From contig JABSPI010000013.1 in assembly GCA_013214365.1 (NCBI GenBank), positions 2,906 through 16,332 on the forward strand: DNA of 13,427 bases, given 5' to 3'. The notes beneath the pieces are model-generated. The model was not told the origin of the DNA and did no database searches. It saw only the letters and a list, made by a program, of their open reading frames with translations. Shown here piece by piece: positions 5,523 to 13,427 of this stretch (positions are counted from its first letter, which is position 1; each line of letters starts with the position of its first letter). The position numbers were made by a program, and so were the translations under genes. Origin of the DNA: Erythrobacter sp. GTDB lineage: Bacteria; Pseudomonadota; Alphaproteobacteria; Sphingomonadales; Sphingomonadaceae.

Positions 5523-6665
5523 ATGTCTTCAGTACGGCCTTGGCGAGATATCGACCGGCGCAATTGTCGCCAGATCATGGTGGGTGATGTCCCCGTGGGC
5601 GGGGATGCGCCGATCACGGTCCAAACCATGACCAACACCCCCACCGAAGACGCAGCGGCAACGATCGATCAGATCCGCCGCTGCGAAGAGGTGGGGTGTG
5701 ATATCATCCGTGTGTCGTGCCCAACCGAAGAGGCGACCGCCGCCTTTCCGTTGATCACCCGGGCGGCCAATATCCCGGTCGTTGCCGACATCCACTTTCA
5801 TTACAAACGCGCGCTCGAAGCGGCTGATGGCGGGGCCGCTTGCCTGCGGATCAATCCGGGCAATATCGGCAATGAAAAAAAGGTCGCCGAAGTTGTGCGC
5901 GCGGCCAAAGCCAATGGCTGTGCGATCCGGATCGGGGTCAATGCCGGCAGCTTGGAAAAGGACCTGCTCGAAAAATATGGGGAGCCGTGTCCCGAGGCGC
6001 TGATCGAGAGCGCGCTTGATCATATCAAGCTTTTGCAAGACCACGATTTCCATGATTTCAAGGTCGCGGTGAAAGCGTCCGATGTGTTCCTCGCTGTGGC
6101 GGCCTATCATGGATTGGCCGATGCGGTGGATTGCCCCTTGCACCTTGGCATCACCGAGGCGGGCGGATTGATCGGCGGAACGGTCAAATCCTCGATCGGG
6201 ATGGGTTCGCTGCTGTGGGCCGGGATTGGCGATACGATCCGGGTCTCGCTTTCGGCCGAGCCGGAGGAAGAGGTCAAGGTCGGCTATGAAATGCTCAAAG
6301 CCCTGGGCCTGCGCACACGCGGCGTGCGGGTGGTGTCCTGCCCCTCCTGCTCGCGCCAGGGATTTGACGTTATTCGCACGGTTGAAACGCTCGAAAAGCG
6401 GCTTGAACACATCAAGACACCCATGAGCCTTTCGGTGCTGGGCTGCGTGGTCAATGGCCCGGGCGAAGCGCGCGAAACCGATATTGGCCTGACCGGTGGC
6501 GGCTCTGGCAAGCATATGGTCTACCTCTCCGGCGTGAAGGCGCACACGATTGAGGATGAGGACATGCTCGATCACATTGTGCGTCTGGTCGAAGAAAAAG
6601 CCGCCAAGATCGAAGCCGGCGAAGCGGTTGCCTTTGACCCGCATGCGGCAGAAGCGGCCGAATGA
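5523..6665 (+). CDS. ispG: 4-hydroxy-3-methylbut-2-en-1-yl diphosphate synthase (IspG/GcpE)
   Basis: The protein has 380 residues. It converts methylerythritol cyclodiphosphate to HMBPP, the sixth step of the MEP isoprenoid pathway, in the cytoplasm using a [4Fe-4S] cluster. The TIM-barrel domain shows [11 protein letters not shown] (33-43), RVSCPTEE (63-70), VVADIHFHY (86-94), LRINPGNIG (108-116), [14 protein letters not shown] (135-148), HLGITEAGG (207-215) and SSIGMGSLL (223-231). Cluster ligands are Cys273 and Cys276 (SCPSCSRQG), Cys308 ([10 protein letters not shown]) and Glu315. The 7-residue C-to-E spacing matches known IspG proteins. I use ATG 5523 (MSSVRPWRD) because family members begin this way. 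ATG 5517 and 5487 are also in frame, and no strong Shine-Dalgarno decides. It overlaps the next gene by ATGA. Confidence 0.97.
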   Translation: MSSVRPWRDIDRRNCRQIMVGDVPVGGDAPITVQTMTNTPTEDAAATIDQIRRCEEVGCDIIRVSCPTEEATAAFPLITRAANIPVVADIHFHYKRALEAADGGAACLRINPGNIGNEKKVAEVVRAAKANGCAIRIGVNAGSLEKDLLEKYGEPCPEALIESALDHIKLLQDHDFHDFKVAVKASDVFLAVAAYHGLADAVDCPLHLGITEAGGLIGGTVKSSIGMGSLLWAGIGDTIRVSLSAEPEEEVKVGYEMLKALGLRTRGVRVVSCPSCSRQGFDVIRTVETLEKRLEHIKTPMSLSVLGCVVNGPGEARETDIGLTGGGSGKHMVYLSGVKAHTIEDEDMLDHIVRLVEEKAAKIEAGEAVAFDPHAAEAAE

Positions 6666-7177
6666 TCAAACCTGTTCTCGCCGGATTTCTGGCGGCCGCT
6701 GCTGTGATCGGCGCAGGGATGCTGGCTGGCGCGCTCACCCATGCGCACGGGCATGATTACCCCGAGGCGCGCTCTTACGCGGTTTCCGATGACGCGATGG
6801 GCGATGTCGAGGCCGCGCTTGCCCGCGCCGGGGAAAATGGCAAACGCGTCATCGTGGTGATGGGCGCAAACTGGTGCCATGACAGCCGCGCGCTCGCCGG
6901 GTGGCTGGCCAGCGAACGCATTGGCGCCTTGGTTGATGACAGATACGAACTTGTCTTCGTCAATATCGGCATGCCGCAATCGGGCGATGGCCATAATCTG
7001 CACATCGCCCGGCGTTTCGGGGTCGATGATTTGCCCGGCACACCCAATCTTCTGGTGCTGAGCGCAGATGGCGCGCTGCTCAACCGCGACACCGCGACCA
7101 CTTGGCGCAATGCCGCAAGCCGCGAAGAAGACGCGATCTATGATGAGCTGGCGGCATTGGCGCGGAAAGCGATCTAA
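6662..7177 (+). CDS. Membrane-anchored or exported thioredoxin-fold protein with a single active-site cysteine
   Basis: The protein has 171 residues. An N-terminal hydrophobic stretch (3-25) looks like a signal peptide or anchor, followed by a His-rich HAHGHD (27-32). The thioredoxin-like core has [20 protein letters not shown] (63-82), where the usual CxxC is WCHDS, and a cis-proline candidate in PGTPNLLVL (125-133). Cys72 is the only cysteine, so it cannot form an intramolecular redox disulfide at this site. A reductase acting through mixed disulfides, a thiol-binding role or a non-redox role are possible. It starts inside the ispG stop (ATGA 6662-6665) and is almost certainly translated with ispG. 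Specific function is unknown. Confidence 0.83.
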   Translation: MIKPVLAGFLAAAAVIGAGMLAGALTHAHGHDYPEARSYAVSDDAMGDVEAALARAGENGKRVIVVMGANWCHDSRALAGWLASERIGALVDDRYELVFVNIGMPQSGDGHNLHIARRFGVDDLPGTPNLLVLSADGALLNRDTATTWRNAASREEDAIYDELAALARKAI

Positions 7178-7179
7178 CC

Positions 7180-8085
7180 CTGCTCCACGTCGTTCACCAC
7201 GCTGATTACATGGCGCCCCGCCCCGAGCGCGGCACATTCAAATTCGACAAATATTATCTGGTGATGGAGGAGCTGCGCGCATCGGGCCAAGCCATAACCG
7301 AGCACGCGCCCGACCCCATGCCGCGCGAATGGCTCGAAGCGGTGCACGATCCCGCTTATGTCGAAGAGGTCTTCACCGCCAGCGTGCCGCGCGCCAAGGA
7401 ACGCCGGATCGGATTTCCCGTGACCAAAACCATTCGCGACCGGGTGCGCCACACCAATGGCGGCACATGGCTTGCCGCAAAGCTGGCCATGGAACACGGC
7501 TATGCCGCCAATTCTGCTGCGGGCAGCCACCATGCGCTGGCGGATACGGGCGCGGGCTATTGCGTGTTCAACGATCTCGCGGTCGCTGCAAACCGTTTGT
7601 TGGAAGAGCGCGATGCGAAGCGCATCGTGATCGTCGACCTCGACGTGCACCAAGGCGATGGCACGGCCAGCCTGTTGGCGGGCCGCGAAGATGTGTTCAC
7701 CTTCTCAATGCATGCCGAGAAAAACTTTCCGGTGCGCAAAGCCCGCTCTAGCCTCGATATCGCATTGCCCGACGGGGTCGATGATGCTGGCTATTTGGAA
7801 GCCTTGGACAAACATCTGCCCGCCATCCTCGATCAATTTGCGCCCGATCTGGTGCTGTACCAGGCCGGCGTCGATCCGCACCGCGATGACAGGCTGGGCC
7901 GATTGGCGCTTTCCGATGACGGTTTGGCGCTGCGCGATCGCTTCGTCCTACGCCATGCACGGCAGCGCGGCCTCCCGCTGGCATCGGCTTTGGGAGGCGG
8001 TTATGGCGACGATCAAAGCGCAGTGGCCCAGCGCCACGCCCGCTCGATGCTTGCAATGGCAGATGAAAACACAATGTTTGGCTAG
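7180..8085 (+). CDS. Histone deacetylase / acetylpolyamine amidohydrolase family enzyme, probable CTG start
   Basis: The protein has 301 residues if translation starts at CTG 7180, or 291 from ATG 7210. Zinc-amidohydrolase residues, numbered from 7180, are the His pair in [16 protein letters not shown] (H117, H118), metal ligands in [11 protein letters not shown] (D155, H157) and AGVDPHRDD (D232), and the Tyr of LGGGYGDD (Y275). The bacterial family removes acetyl groups from small amines or lysines; the substrate is unknown here. Reading upstream of ATG 7210, the same frame encodes [10 protein letters not shown], which matches the start of this family (M-LHVVHHxDY). No ATG, GTG or TTG occurs in frame after the stop at 7144-7146. 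CTG 7180 lies 10 bases after GGAAAG (7164-7169) and two bases after the previous stop. Confidence 0.9.
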   Translation: MLHVVHHADYMAPRPERGTFKFDKYYLVMEELRASGQAITEHAPDPMPREWLEAVHDPAYVEEVFTASVPRAKERRIGFPVTKTIRDRVRHTNGGTWLAAKLAMEHGYAANSAAGSHHALADTGAGYCVFNDLAVAANRLLEERDAKRIVIVDLDVHQGDGTASLLAGREDVFTFSMHAEKNFPVRKARSSLDIALPDGVDDAGYLEALDKHLPAILDQFAPDLVLYQAGVDPHRDDRLGRLALSDDGLALRDRFVLRHARQRGLPLASALGGGYGDDQSAVAQRHARSMLAMADENTMFG

Positions 8086-8132
8086 GGCAATATTGCCCCC
8101 GACACCGCTGCTAAACCCATAGAGAAAAGGCA

Positions 8133-9596
8133 ATGACCCAGCATCAAACCGATTACCTGATCGTTGGAGCGGGCGCTGTTGGCTTGGCATTTGCCGACAC
8201 ATTGCTCGACGAAGACCCCGATTGCCACATCACGCTGATCGACAAACATGCAAGCCCGGGCGGGCATTGGAACGATGCCTATTCCTTTGTCACCTTGCAC
8301 CAGCCCAGCGCGACCTATGGTGTCAATTCGATGGAGCTGTGCCCTGACCGGGTCGACACGCATGGCCACAATGCCGGCATGTACCCGCTCGCCAAACACG
8401 CCGAGATCCTCGCCTATTATTCCAAATTGGTGAGCGAGCGGCTGATCCCCTCAGGCCGGGTCGCCTATCACCCTTTAACCGAATATCGCAGCGGGCCAGA
8501 AGATGCCGCCGCGCCGGTTCACACAGCGCGCCACATCTTGTCGGGGGATCCGGTCACTTTCGAGGTCCGCCGCAAACTGGTCGATGCGACCTGGTTTAAA
8601 ACCTCGGTTCCCGCCACCCACACGCCCGGGTTTGCCATTGGTGATAACACCCGCTTTGCGGTGCCCGGTGACCTGCCGGATCTGTGGCAAACGAGCGATG
8701 ATTTGCCCTCGCATTACGCCATTATCGGGGGCGGCAAGACCGCAATGGACACCGCGATATGGTTGCTTGAGGCCGGAGTGTCTCCCGATGCGATCGACTG
8801 GGTTCGCCCGCGTGACAGCTGGATGATGAACCGCAAATTGTTGCAGCCGGCACGCCACCGGCTCGAGGGTTTGATCGAATTTCAATTGAGCCTGGCTGAA
8901 TGCGCGGCGACAGCACAGGACGGCGATGACATGTTCGCCCAGCTGGAACAGCGGGGCACGATGTTGCGGATTGACCGCGATGTCACGCCCAGCATGTTCC
9001 ATTTCGCAGTCATCTCGGAAGCCGAAGTGGCGATGCTCGGTCAAATCACGCGGGTCCATCGCGGACGCCGGGTCAGCGCAATCGAACCGGCAGCGATGAT
9101 ATTTGATGACGAGCAGGTCCAATTGCCCCAGGGCACCTTGTTCATCGATTGCACCGCCAGCGCGGTCCCGTTCGAACAGCGCGGCAATGCGCGCCCGTTC
9201 TTTGATGGCTCTGTGGTCACTTTGCAGCTCGCTCAGACCCCCTTTGTCCCTTACAGCGCCGCCTTGGCCGCCTTTATCGAGGCCAATTTCGACAATGATC
9301 AGGAGAAAAACAACCTCCTGCCGCCGGCCCCGCTAACCGATACGACCGCGACATATCCCTATTCGGTCATGGCCAATTTGATGAGCGCGGCGATCCTGTC
9401 GAACAATAAAAAAACCAATGCTTTCAACGCGCGCAGCCGGCTGCACCCCACCGGGCCAGCGATTGCGCAGATGATTAAAGAGAACGACCCCCGCCTTGCG
9501 GCTCTGGCTGATATTGGCCCCACCATCCAATCTCATATGCCCGCCATCATCAAATTGGGCATGGCGGCCAAAGCAATCCACGAATCCGCTGGGTAA
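8133..9596 (+). CDS. FAD/NAD(P)-binding oxidoreductase, flavin-monooxygenase-like, function unknown
   Basis: The protein has 487 residues. The N-terminus has a Rossmann dinucleotide-binding motif, YLIVGAGAVGLAFADTL (8-24), and an acidic strand end, ITLIDKH. It then has SPGGHWNDAY (41-50), a pattern of FAD-dependent monooxygenase and 'putative flavoprotein' families. A second nucleotide motif, YAIIGGGKTAMDTAIWLLE (195-213), fits NAD(P)H binding as in flavin monooxygenases. The Cys in LFIDCTASAVPF sits in the usual second FAD-contact region. There is no signal peptide or membrane segment. ATG 8133 follows AAAAGG at 8126-8131. It is 47 bases after the deacetylase gene and could be in the same transcript. 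The substrate cannot be predicted. Confidence 0.86.
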   Translation: MTQHQTDYLIVGAGAVGLAFADTLLDEDPDCHITLIDKHASPGGHWNDAYSFVTLHQPSATYGVNSMELCPDRVDTHGHNAGMYPLAKHAEILAYYSKLVSERLIPSGRVAYHPLTEYRSGPEDAAAPVHTARHILSGDPVTFEVRRKLVDATWFKTSVPATHTPGFAIGDNTRFAVPGDLPDLWQTSDDLPSHYAIIGGGKTAMDTAIWLLEAGVSPDAIDWVRPRDSWMMNRKLLQPARHRLEGLIEFQLSLAECAATAQDGDDMFAQLEQRGTMLRIDRDVTPSMFHFAVISEAEVAMLGQITRVHRGRRVSAIEPAAMIFDDEQVQLPQGTLFIDCTASAVPFEQRGNARPFFDGSVVTLQLAQTPFVPYSAALAAFIEANFDNDQEKNNLLPPAPLTDTTATYPYSVMANLMSAAILSNNKKTNAFNARSRLHPTGPAIAQMIKENDPRLAALADIGPTIQSHMPAIIKLGMAAKAIHESAG

Positions 9597-9620
9597 AAGC
9601 TGCGCAGTAGGGGATTCACG

Positions 9621-9650
9621 GGAACTTCATTCTAAGGTAGATAGTATAAA
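9621..9650 (+). promoter_or_regulatory. Possible GGAAC-type (ECF/general stress) or near-leaderless promoter before the YkuD_2 gene
   Basis: GGAAC at 9621-9625 is followed by an A/T-rich TAGTATAAA at 9642-9650, just before the ATG at 9655. GGAAC is the -35 core of alphaproteobacterial general-stress and RpoE-like promoters. The -10 does not match the usual CGTT/GTT form. No Shine-Dalgarno sits at normal distance (AAGG ends 18 bases before the ATG). If TAGTAT were the -10, the transcript would begin at or next to the start codon. Confidence 0.25.
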
Positions 9651-9654
9651 CATC

Positions 9655-10368
9655 ATGAACCGCCGAGATATCATCAAGACGGGTCTGGTTGCCGCCACCG
9701 CTGCGGCGCTCCCTACTTTGCCAGCCAAACTGGCCGCTCAACCGCGCGCCGGATCGCCGCGCGACCGGGTTTTGTTCGAAACTGCCAAGCGCGAGCTCGA
9801 CCGGGCTGGCGATGCGATCTGGAAACGCGATATTGTCGGGATCGCCGATTACGGTGTGCACAGCGCGCGCCGCCGGTTCTATTTCGTCAATCTGGAGCGT
9901 GAAGAAGTCACCAGCGCGCATTGCAGCCATGGGCGCGGGTCCGACCCCGATCACGATGGTTGGCTCAATTCCTATTCCAATGTGGTCGGCTCCAATGCGT
10001 CCAGCAAAGGCGCCTATGTTACATGGGAATGGTATCAGGGGCGCTATGGCACATCGGTGCGGCTGGGGGGGCTTGACCCGACCAATGAGGCCGCTTTGCG
10101 CCGCTATATCGTGATGCACCGCGCCGAATATGCGGAGCCCAAACATATCGAAAGCTGGGGCCGGCTGGGCCGGTCAAACGGATGCTTTGCCTTTGGTAAG
10201 GAACAATTCCGCGAGGTTTTGATGCATATGTCGGGCGGCAGATTGATCTATGCCGACAGCCTTGGCCTCCAAGAAGACGGGGCTATGCTGAGCCGTGAAG
10301 CGCAATTGGCAGCGCTTGAAACCGGTGATCCGACCGCGGCGCAACGGTATATGCCTGGCACGTTCTAA
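9655..10368 (+). CDS. Murein L,D-transpeptidase catalytic-domain protein (YkuD_2 type), exported
   Basis: The protein has 237 residues. The N-terminus MNRRDIIKTGLVAATAAALP has a twin-arginine-like start, and the likely cleavage lies near residues 28-30 (LAAQP). The mature domain reads IADYGVHSARRRFYFVNLE (63-81), SHGRGSD (91-97), VMHRAEYAEP (153-162) and GRLGRSNGCFAF (169-180). His155, Ser174 and Cys177 fit the YkuD-type H...S-x-G-C catalytic set as found in the YkuD_2 family. Such enzymes act on peptidoglycan stem peptides in the periplasm. Whether this one forms 3-3 crosslinks, attaches proteins or hydrolyses bonds is not visible. It converges on a second, unrelated-family L,D-transpeptidase with 76 bases between stops. 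No terminator with a T-run was seen there. Confidence 0.9.
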   Translation: MNRRDIIKTGLVAATAAALPTLPAKLAAQPRAGSPRDRVLFETAKRELDRAGDAIWKRDIVGIADYGVHSARRRFYFVNLEREEVTSAHCSHGRGSDPDHDGWLNSYSNVVGSNASSKGAYVTWEWYQGRYGTSVRLGGLDPTNEAALRRYIVMHRAEYAEPKHIESWGRLGRSNGCFAFGKEQFREVLMHMSGGRLIYADSLGLQEDGAMLSREAQLAALETGDPTAAQRYMPGTF

Positions 10369-10444
10369 TTCGCCGGTGCACTGCACGCGCCAAGCCTAAA
10401 AGTGAAAAGCGCGCGCCCGGGCCGCGATGGCCAAACGGGCTGGG

Positions 10445-11896
10445 CTACACCTCGTCGCGCGGATCGTTTTCGATCACGATGATTTCATCATCGCTCGTGG
10501 CAGAGCGCCCTTGCACACGCGGCTGGTCAAAGCTCGCCAAGACGGGCGCATCGCGCTCGTAAATGTCGTTGAAGGTGACCAATTCGCCGTCAATATTCAC
10601 GCCCATGGTGAAATAGGTGATGTAGGCTGGCACTTTGCGCTCAATCGGGACCTTTGTGTATTTGCCCGATGTCGCGATCTCCACCGCTTCATCGCGGGTC
10701 GCCCCTTTGCCCAAGATCGCCATCGTCATAGCCAGTTCGAGCGCGCGTTCGGTGCGAATGCAACCATGCGACAAGGCGCGATTGGTGTTTGCAAACAGAT
10801 GGCGTGCAGGCGTGTCGTGGAAGAAAATCGCGTGCGGGTTGGGCATTTCCAGCTTCATCCGCCCCAACGAATTGCCCGGGCCAGGTTGTTGGATGACCGT
10901 TATCCACCCATTGGCGCCCTCGCTCGCCTTGTAACCATTTGCCCGCGCCCATCCCGGATTGTTAAGCACGCGGCGCCCCAATCCTTCGCCCACGACAATC
11001 GATTGTGGGACAGTCCAGGTCGGGTTGAACACGACCCCTTCGACCATTTCAGCAAGTTGCGGAGTTGCGGTTCGGCCGGGCTTTCCGACAATCGTGCGGT
11101 AACTTTTGATGACCCGGTCGCCAACCGTTAATCGCAGCTGATATTCTGGAACATTGGTGATCAGGTGAATGCGCCCCAGATCACGCGGCAACCACCGCCA
11201 ACGATCCATATTCGCGCGGATCAGCCGCCGTTTTTCGGCCTCTTCGAGCGGTGTCGCAGCCAGTTCATCGCGCAAGCGGGCATAATCGCCATGGGTCGGA
11301 TTGAGGTCCGCCAGAACCGCTGCGACATCGCCGCTGGCCATTGCTTGGGTCAACAAATCGCCGGTGCGAAAAGCCTCGCGGTCAGAGTCGATTACGAACC
11401 ATTGCACCCGCGCCGACATGGGGGTGCGCCCATCGCGCAAATCCTCCACAAGCCAGACGAAATTGCGCGAGGCAATTTCATCGAGCGCCTCAGATTTGCC
11501 CTGAGCCATCATCTCTTTGAGCGCGTCGAGATCGTAATCTGCAGGGTCGAGCCCCTCTTCCCCGATCGCCTCAATCACTGTGATGAGGCCGGCAACATTT
11601 TCAACGCTCCATTCCTGGATCAGGGGACCGGGCGGGGCCAAATCACCTTGCACCACGGGGTCGGAGATCATCCGTGGAAACGCCTCATCAAAGCGCGCAT
11701 CCGCAGGTGTGCCAGTGGGATTGCCATCGGCGTTGGGAACGGAGTTTTCCGGCGGTGCGACCGGTGCCGCTACACTGGCCGTATCGTCTTGCTGCGCGGA
11801 TGCGGCATGTGCGGCAAGGACACCAGCCAGGCTGGTCCCAATGAGCAGTGTGGCTGCTCCAAAATGTGCTGCAAAACCGCTCAAATGAATGCGCAT
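10445..11896 (-). CDS. L,D-transpeptidase, YcbB/LdtD-like, without an evident peptidoglycan-binding insert
   Basis: The protein has 483 residues from ATG 11896. Residues 1-35 are a signal peptide (HFGAATLLIGTSLAGVLAAHAASAQ). About 70-215 resemble the scaffold domain of YcbB-like enzymes (PLIQEWSVENVAGLITVIEAIGEEGLDPADYD, NFVWLVEDLRDGRTP). The YkuD catalytic domain begins at MDRWRWLPRDLGRIHLITNVPEYQLRL (230-256) and holds His360 (FFHDTP) and Cys379 (ALSHGCIRTERALELA). It forms 3-3 (mDAP-mDAP) crosslinks in peptidoglycan. The short stretch between scaffold and catalytic domain has no room for the peptidoglycan-binding domain usual in longer YcbB proteins of about 600 residues. ATG 11896 is supported by a GGGAAAGGGA Shine-Dalgarno and the signal peptide. 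An upstream in-frame ATG at 12025 is rejected. The tail is acidic. Confidence 0.93.
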   Translation of the reverse strand: MRIHLSGFAAHFGAATLLIGTSLAGVLAAHAASAQQDDTASVAAPVAPPENSVPNADGNPTGTPADARFDEAFPRMISDPVVQGDLAPPGPLIQEWSVENVAGLITVIEAIGEEGLDPADYDLDALKEMMAQGKSEALDEIASRNFVWLVEDLRDGRTPMSARVQWFVIDSDREAFRTGDLLTQAMASGDVAAVLADLNPTHGDYARLRDELAATPLEEAEKRRLIRANMDRWRWLPRDLGRIHLITNVPEYQLRLTVGDRVIKSYRTIVGKPGRTATPQLAEMVEGVVFNPTWTVPQSIVVGEGLGRRVLNNPGWARANGYKASEGANGWITVIQQPGPGNSLGRMKLEMPNPHAIFFHDTPARHLFANTNRALSHGCIRTERALELAMTMAILGKGATRDEAVEIATSGKYTKVPIERKVPAYITYFTMGVNIDGELVTFNDIYERDAPVLASFDQPRVQGRSATSDDEIIVIENDPRDEV

Positions 11897-12081
11897 ATTC
11901 CCTTTCCCCGTCGCATGATCAGGCTGCAAAGCGAACGCCGCGAGCCCAACCATGGCTGCAGCATACTCCCTTTCCTCCACCGCTATCAAGCACAAGCGCT
12001 TTCGCCCGGCTGAACCGCGGGCCACGCAATTTTCGCAAGCTGCGTGACCTATTGCCGCAAGCCGACTAAGGCGGGCGCGAT

Positions 12082-13011
12082 ATGACCGCGCCCATCCCCT
12101 CCTCTGGCCTTAACCAATCTTCTGCCATGTCGCGCCTGATGCCCTTCATTGTCGCGGCAATCGGGATCGGTTTGATGTCGTTGATGGATGCCTTCATGAA
12201 AGAAGCGGCGAGTGCGACCGGCGCATACACAGCTACGGTTTTGCGCGCCTTGGTCGGGGCGGCGGCGATTGCCCCGGTCTGGCTATGGCGGCGCACCAAC
12301 TGGCCCGAGAAGACGACTATGAGGCTCCATCTGGAGCGCGGGATTGTCTCTGCGCTGATGGCTCTGAGCTGGTTTTATGCGCTCACCAAACTGCCTTTGG
12401 CAGAGGCGATAGCGATCAGCTTTGTCGCGCCTTTATTGGCGCTGTATTTTGCCCGCGTGCTGCTGGGCGAAGTGATCCAGCCCGGCGCGATCTTTGCGAG
12501 CATTCTCGGCCTGGCCGGGACCATCGTGATCATCGGTGGCAAAATCGGCCAGGGCGACTTCAACGAGGACACCCTATTTGGCCTTCTATCCCTCATGATC
12601 TCTGCCTTGCTTTATGCCTACAATTTCGTGGTGATCCGCAAGCAGTCACAACGCGCCGGTCCGATCGAAGTGGCGACCTTTCACAGCGGGGTCTCTGGTC
12701 TGTTTCTGTTGCTGTTTGTTCCTTTCTTCGCGACCCCGATCGTCGACGGCGTTATGCCTGCCATCATTGCTGGCGGCGTGCTCACTGTCGCGGGCTCCAT
12801 GGCGATTGCTTGGGCCTATGCCCGTGCCGAGGCGCAGGCATTGGTGCCAATCGAATATTCCGGGTTCTTGTGGGCCAGCATCCTTGGCTGGGCGTTCTTC
12901 CGCGAAAGTGTCACTTTGCCGACAATTGCGGGAACCGTTTTGATCGTGACCGGGTGTTGGATTGCGACCCGCAAAACGGCAGACCAACCCAATAATACCA
13001 TGCCCGACTAG
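12082..13011 (+). CDS. EamA-domain drug/metabolite transporter (DMT superfamily), 10 TM
   Basis: The protein has 309 residues arranged as two EamA repeats of five helices. The first repeat runs from about 19 (LMPFIVAAIGIGLMSLMDAFMK) to the helix ending IVIIGGK. The second begins at LFGLLSLMISALLYAYNFVVIRK. Typical EamA blocks are WFYALTKLPLAEAIAISFVAPLLALYFA in repeat 1 and AWAYARAEAQALVPIEYSGFLWASILGWAFFRE in repeat 2. These inner-membrane proteins export amino acids, nucleotide-sugar precursors or other metabolites, and this one's substrate cannot be told. ATG 12082 follows AAGGCGGG. It diverges from the L,D-transpeptidase, with 185 bases between the two start codons, a region where I see no clear promoter motif. 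Confidence 0.92.
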   Translation: MTAPIPSSGLNQSSAMSRLMPFIVAAIGIGLMSLMDAFMKEAASATGAYTATVLRALVGAAAIAPVWLWRRTNWPEKTTMRLHLERGIVSALMALSWFYALTKLPLAEAIAISFVAPLLALYFARVLLGEVIQPGAIFASILGLAGTIVIIGGKIGQGDFNEDTLFGLLSLMISALLYAYNFVVIRKQSQRAGPIEVATFHSGVSGLFLLLFVPFFATPIVDGVMPAIIAGGVLTVAGSMAIAWAYARAEAQALVPIEYSGFLWASILGWAFFRESVTLPTIAGTVLIVTGCWIATRKTADQPNNTMPD

Positions 13012-13064
13012 GACTTTCAGCGGCAACCCTCTGAGCAAATCAGACCTTGGCGCAAGCCCAACCC

Positions 13065-13093
13065 TTGACCAAACAAGTGCAGTCTAGCACGAC
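13065..13093 (+). promoter_or_regulatory. Weak promoter candidate upstream of acnA
   Basis: TTGACC (13065-13070) matches five of six -35 bases. The base run at 17-base spacing (CACGAC, 13088-13093) is a poor -10. The 147-base gap between the transporter stop and acnA holds nothing else I recognise. Confidence 0.22.
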
Positions 13094-13158
13094 TTACAGC
13101 GCAAATGACGGCTCCGGACGCGCTTGGTCCAAAGGGGCAGCACAGGGGATGAAAACAC

Positions 13159-13427
13159 ATGACAGCCACCGGCAATGACAGCCTTGCGACCCGCTCATCG
13201 CTCGATGTGAACGGGCAGACCTACGCCTATTACTCGCTTGCCAAAGCGGCGGAGCAATTGGGTGATGTGTCACGCCTGCCGATCTCGATGAAAGTGCTGC
13301 TGGAAAATCTCCTGCGCTTCGAAGATGGCGGCTTTACCGTGGGACGAGAACATATCGAGGCGGTCGTCGATTGGCAGAACAACCCGGTTACGGGCAATGA
13401 AATCCAGTACCGCCCGGCGCGCGTCTT
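13159..13427 (+). CDS. acnA: Aconitate hydratase AcnA, N-terminal part (cut by window end)
   Basis: The first 89 codons are present. The peptide begins MTATGNDSLATRSSLDVNGQTYAYYSLAKAAEQ and continues GDVSRLPISMKVLLENLLRFEDG, then HIEAVVDWQN, IQYRPARV. The segment SRLPxSxKVLLENLLR is characteristic of the AcnA/IRP aconitase family, which interconverts citrate and isocitrate in the TCA cycle with a [4Fe-4S] cluster. Cluster cysteines and the rest of the protein, normally near 890 residues, lie beyond the window. The start at 13159 follows AGGGGA at 13144-13149. Codon use and length so far are ordinary. Confidence 0.95.
   Translation, partial: MTATGNDSLATRSSLDVNGQTYAYYSLAKAAEQLGDVSRLPISMKVLLENLLRFEDGGFTVGREHIEAVVDWQNNPVTGNEIQYRPARV

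Noticed and set aside
5529..6644. 371-codon open frame on the minus strand over ispG
   Set aside because: It is a shadow of a highly conserved gene. High G+C and codon bias keep the opposite frame open.
10931..10956. Another GTAACC on the plus strand
   Set aside because: Sixteen bases later the sequence is CCCG, not CGAA. It lies antisense inside the L,D-transpeptidase gene.
13366..13391. GTAACC on the minus strand inside acnA with CGAC at the right spacing
   Set aside because: It has one mismatch in the -10 core, lies inside coding sequence and points away from any suitable gene start.
1..13427. Mobile element, prophage, tRNA or CRISPR content
   Set aside because: No transposase or integrase motifs, tRNA-like cloverleaf or regularly spaced long repeats were seen on either strand by eye.

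Overview
The window looks like chromosomal DNA of an alphaproteobacterium. The best guess is order Sphingomonadales, near Erythrobacter/Erythrobacteraceae. Grounds are the high G+C, the protein style (aconitase, IspG, DUF692/DUF2063/DUF2282/DUF1109 set) and the lack of strong housekeeping -10 boxes. This placement is from memory of family members, not from a search. No rRNA, tRNA, insertion sequence, prophage or CRISPR array was seen, and coding density is high with no gene-free stretch over 300 bases.

Layout. Bases 1-189 hold the end of a short-chain dehydrogenase. A convergent HSL-type alpha/beta hydrolase follows on the minus strand (246-1199). Bases 1359-5448 form the most interesting block, a complete bufferin-type copper-buffering locus. 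On the minus strand lie bufC (DUF2063) and bufB (DUF692/MNIO enzyme), overlapping by ATGA. Diverging on the plus strand are the bufferin precursor bufA (DUF2282), a DoxX-family membrane protein (bufD-like), an ECF sigma factor (SigF/ECF16-like) and its DUF1109 anti-sigma factor NrsF. The 244-base divergent region contains two promoters of the form GTAACC-N16-CGAA, one facing each way. This matches the motif I recall for Caulobacter SigF. A 10-bp perfect inverted repeat lies between them.

The proposed circuit is as follows. Metal or oxidative insult is sensed at the membrane by NrsF through its two conserved cysteines, C137 and C187. NrsF releases SigF, and SigF fires both divergent promoters. 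This raises the peptide, its modifying enzyme pair, the membrane protein and the sigma/anti-sigma pair itself. The locus is therefore a self-contained, self-amplifying regulon.

Bases 5523-8085 hold ispG (MEP isoprenoid pathway), a signal-anchored thioredoxin-fold protein with a single cysteine (WCHDS), and a histone-deacetylase-family amidohydrolase. The three are tightly packed, and the third probably starts at a CTG codon. A FAD/NAD(P)-binding oxidoreductase follows (8133-9596). Then come two convergent L,D-transpeptidases of different families (9655-10368 plus, 10445-11896 minus), a 10-TM EamA/DMT transporter (12082-13011), and the first 89 codons of aconitase acnA (13159 to the window end).
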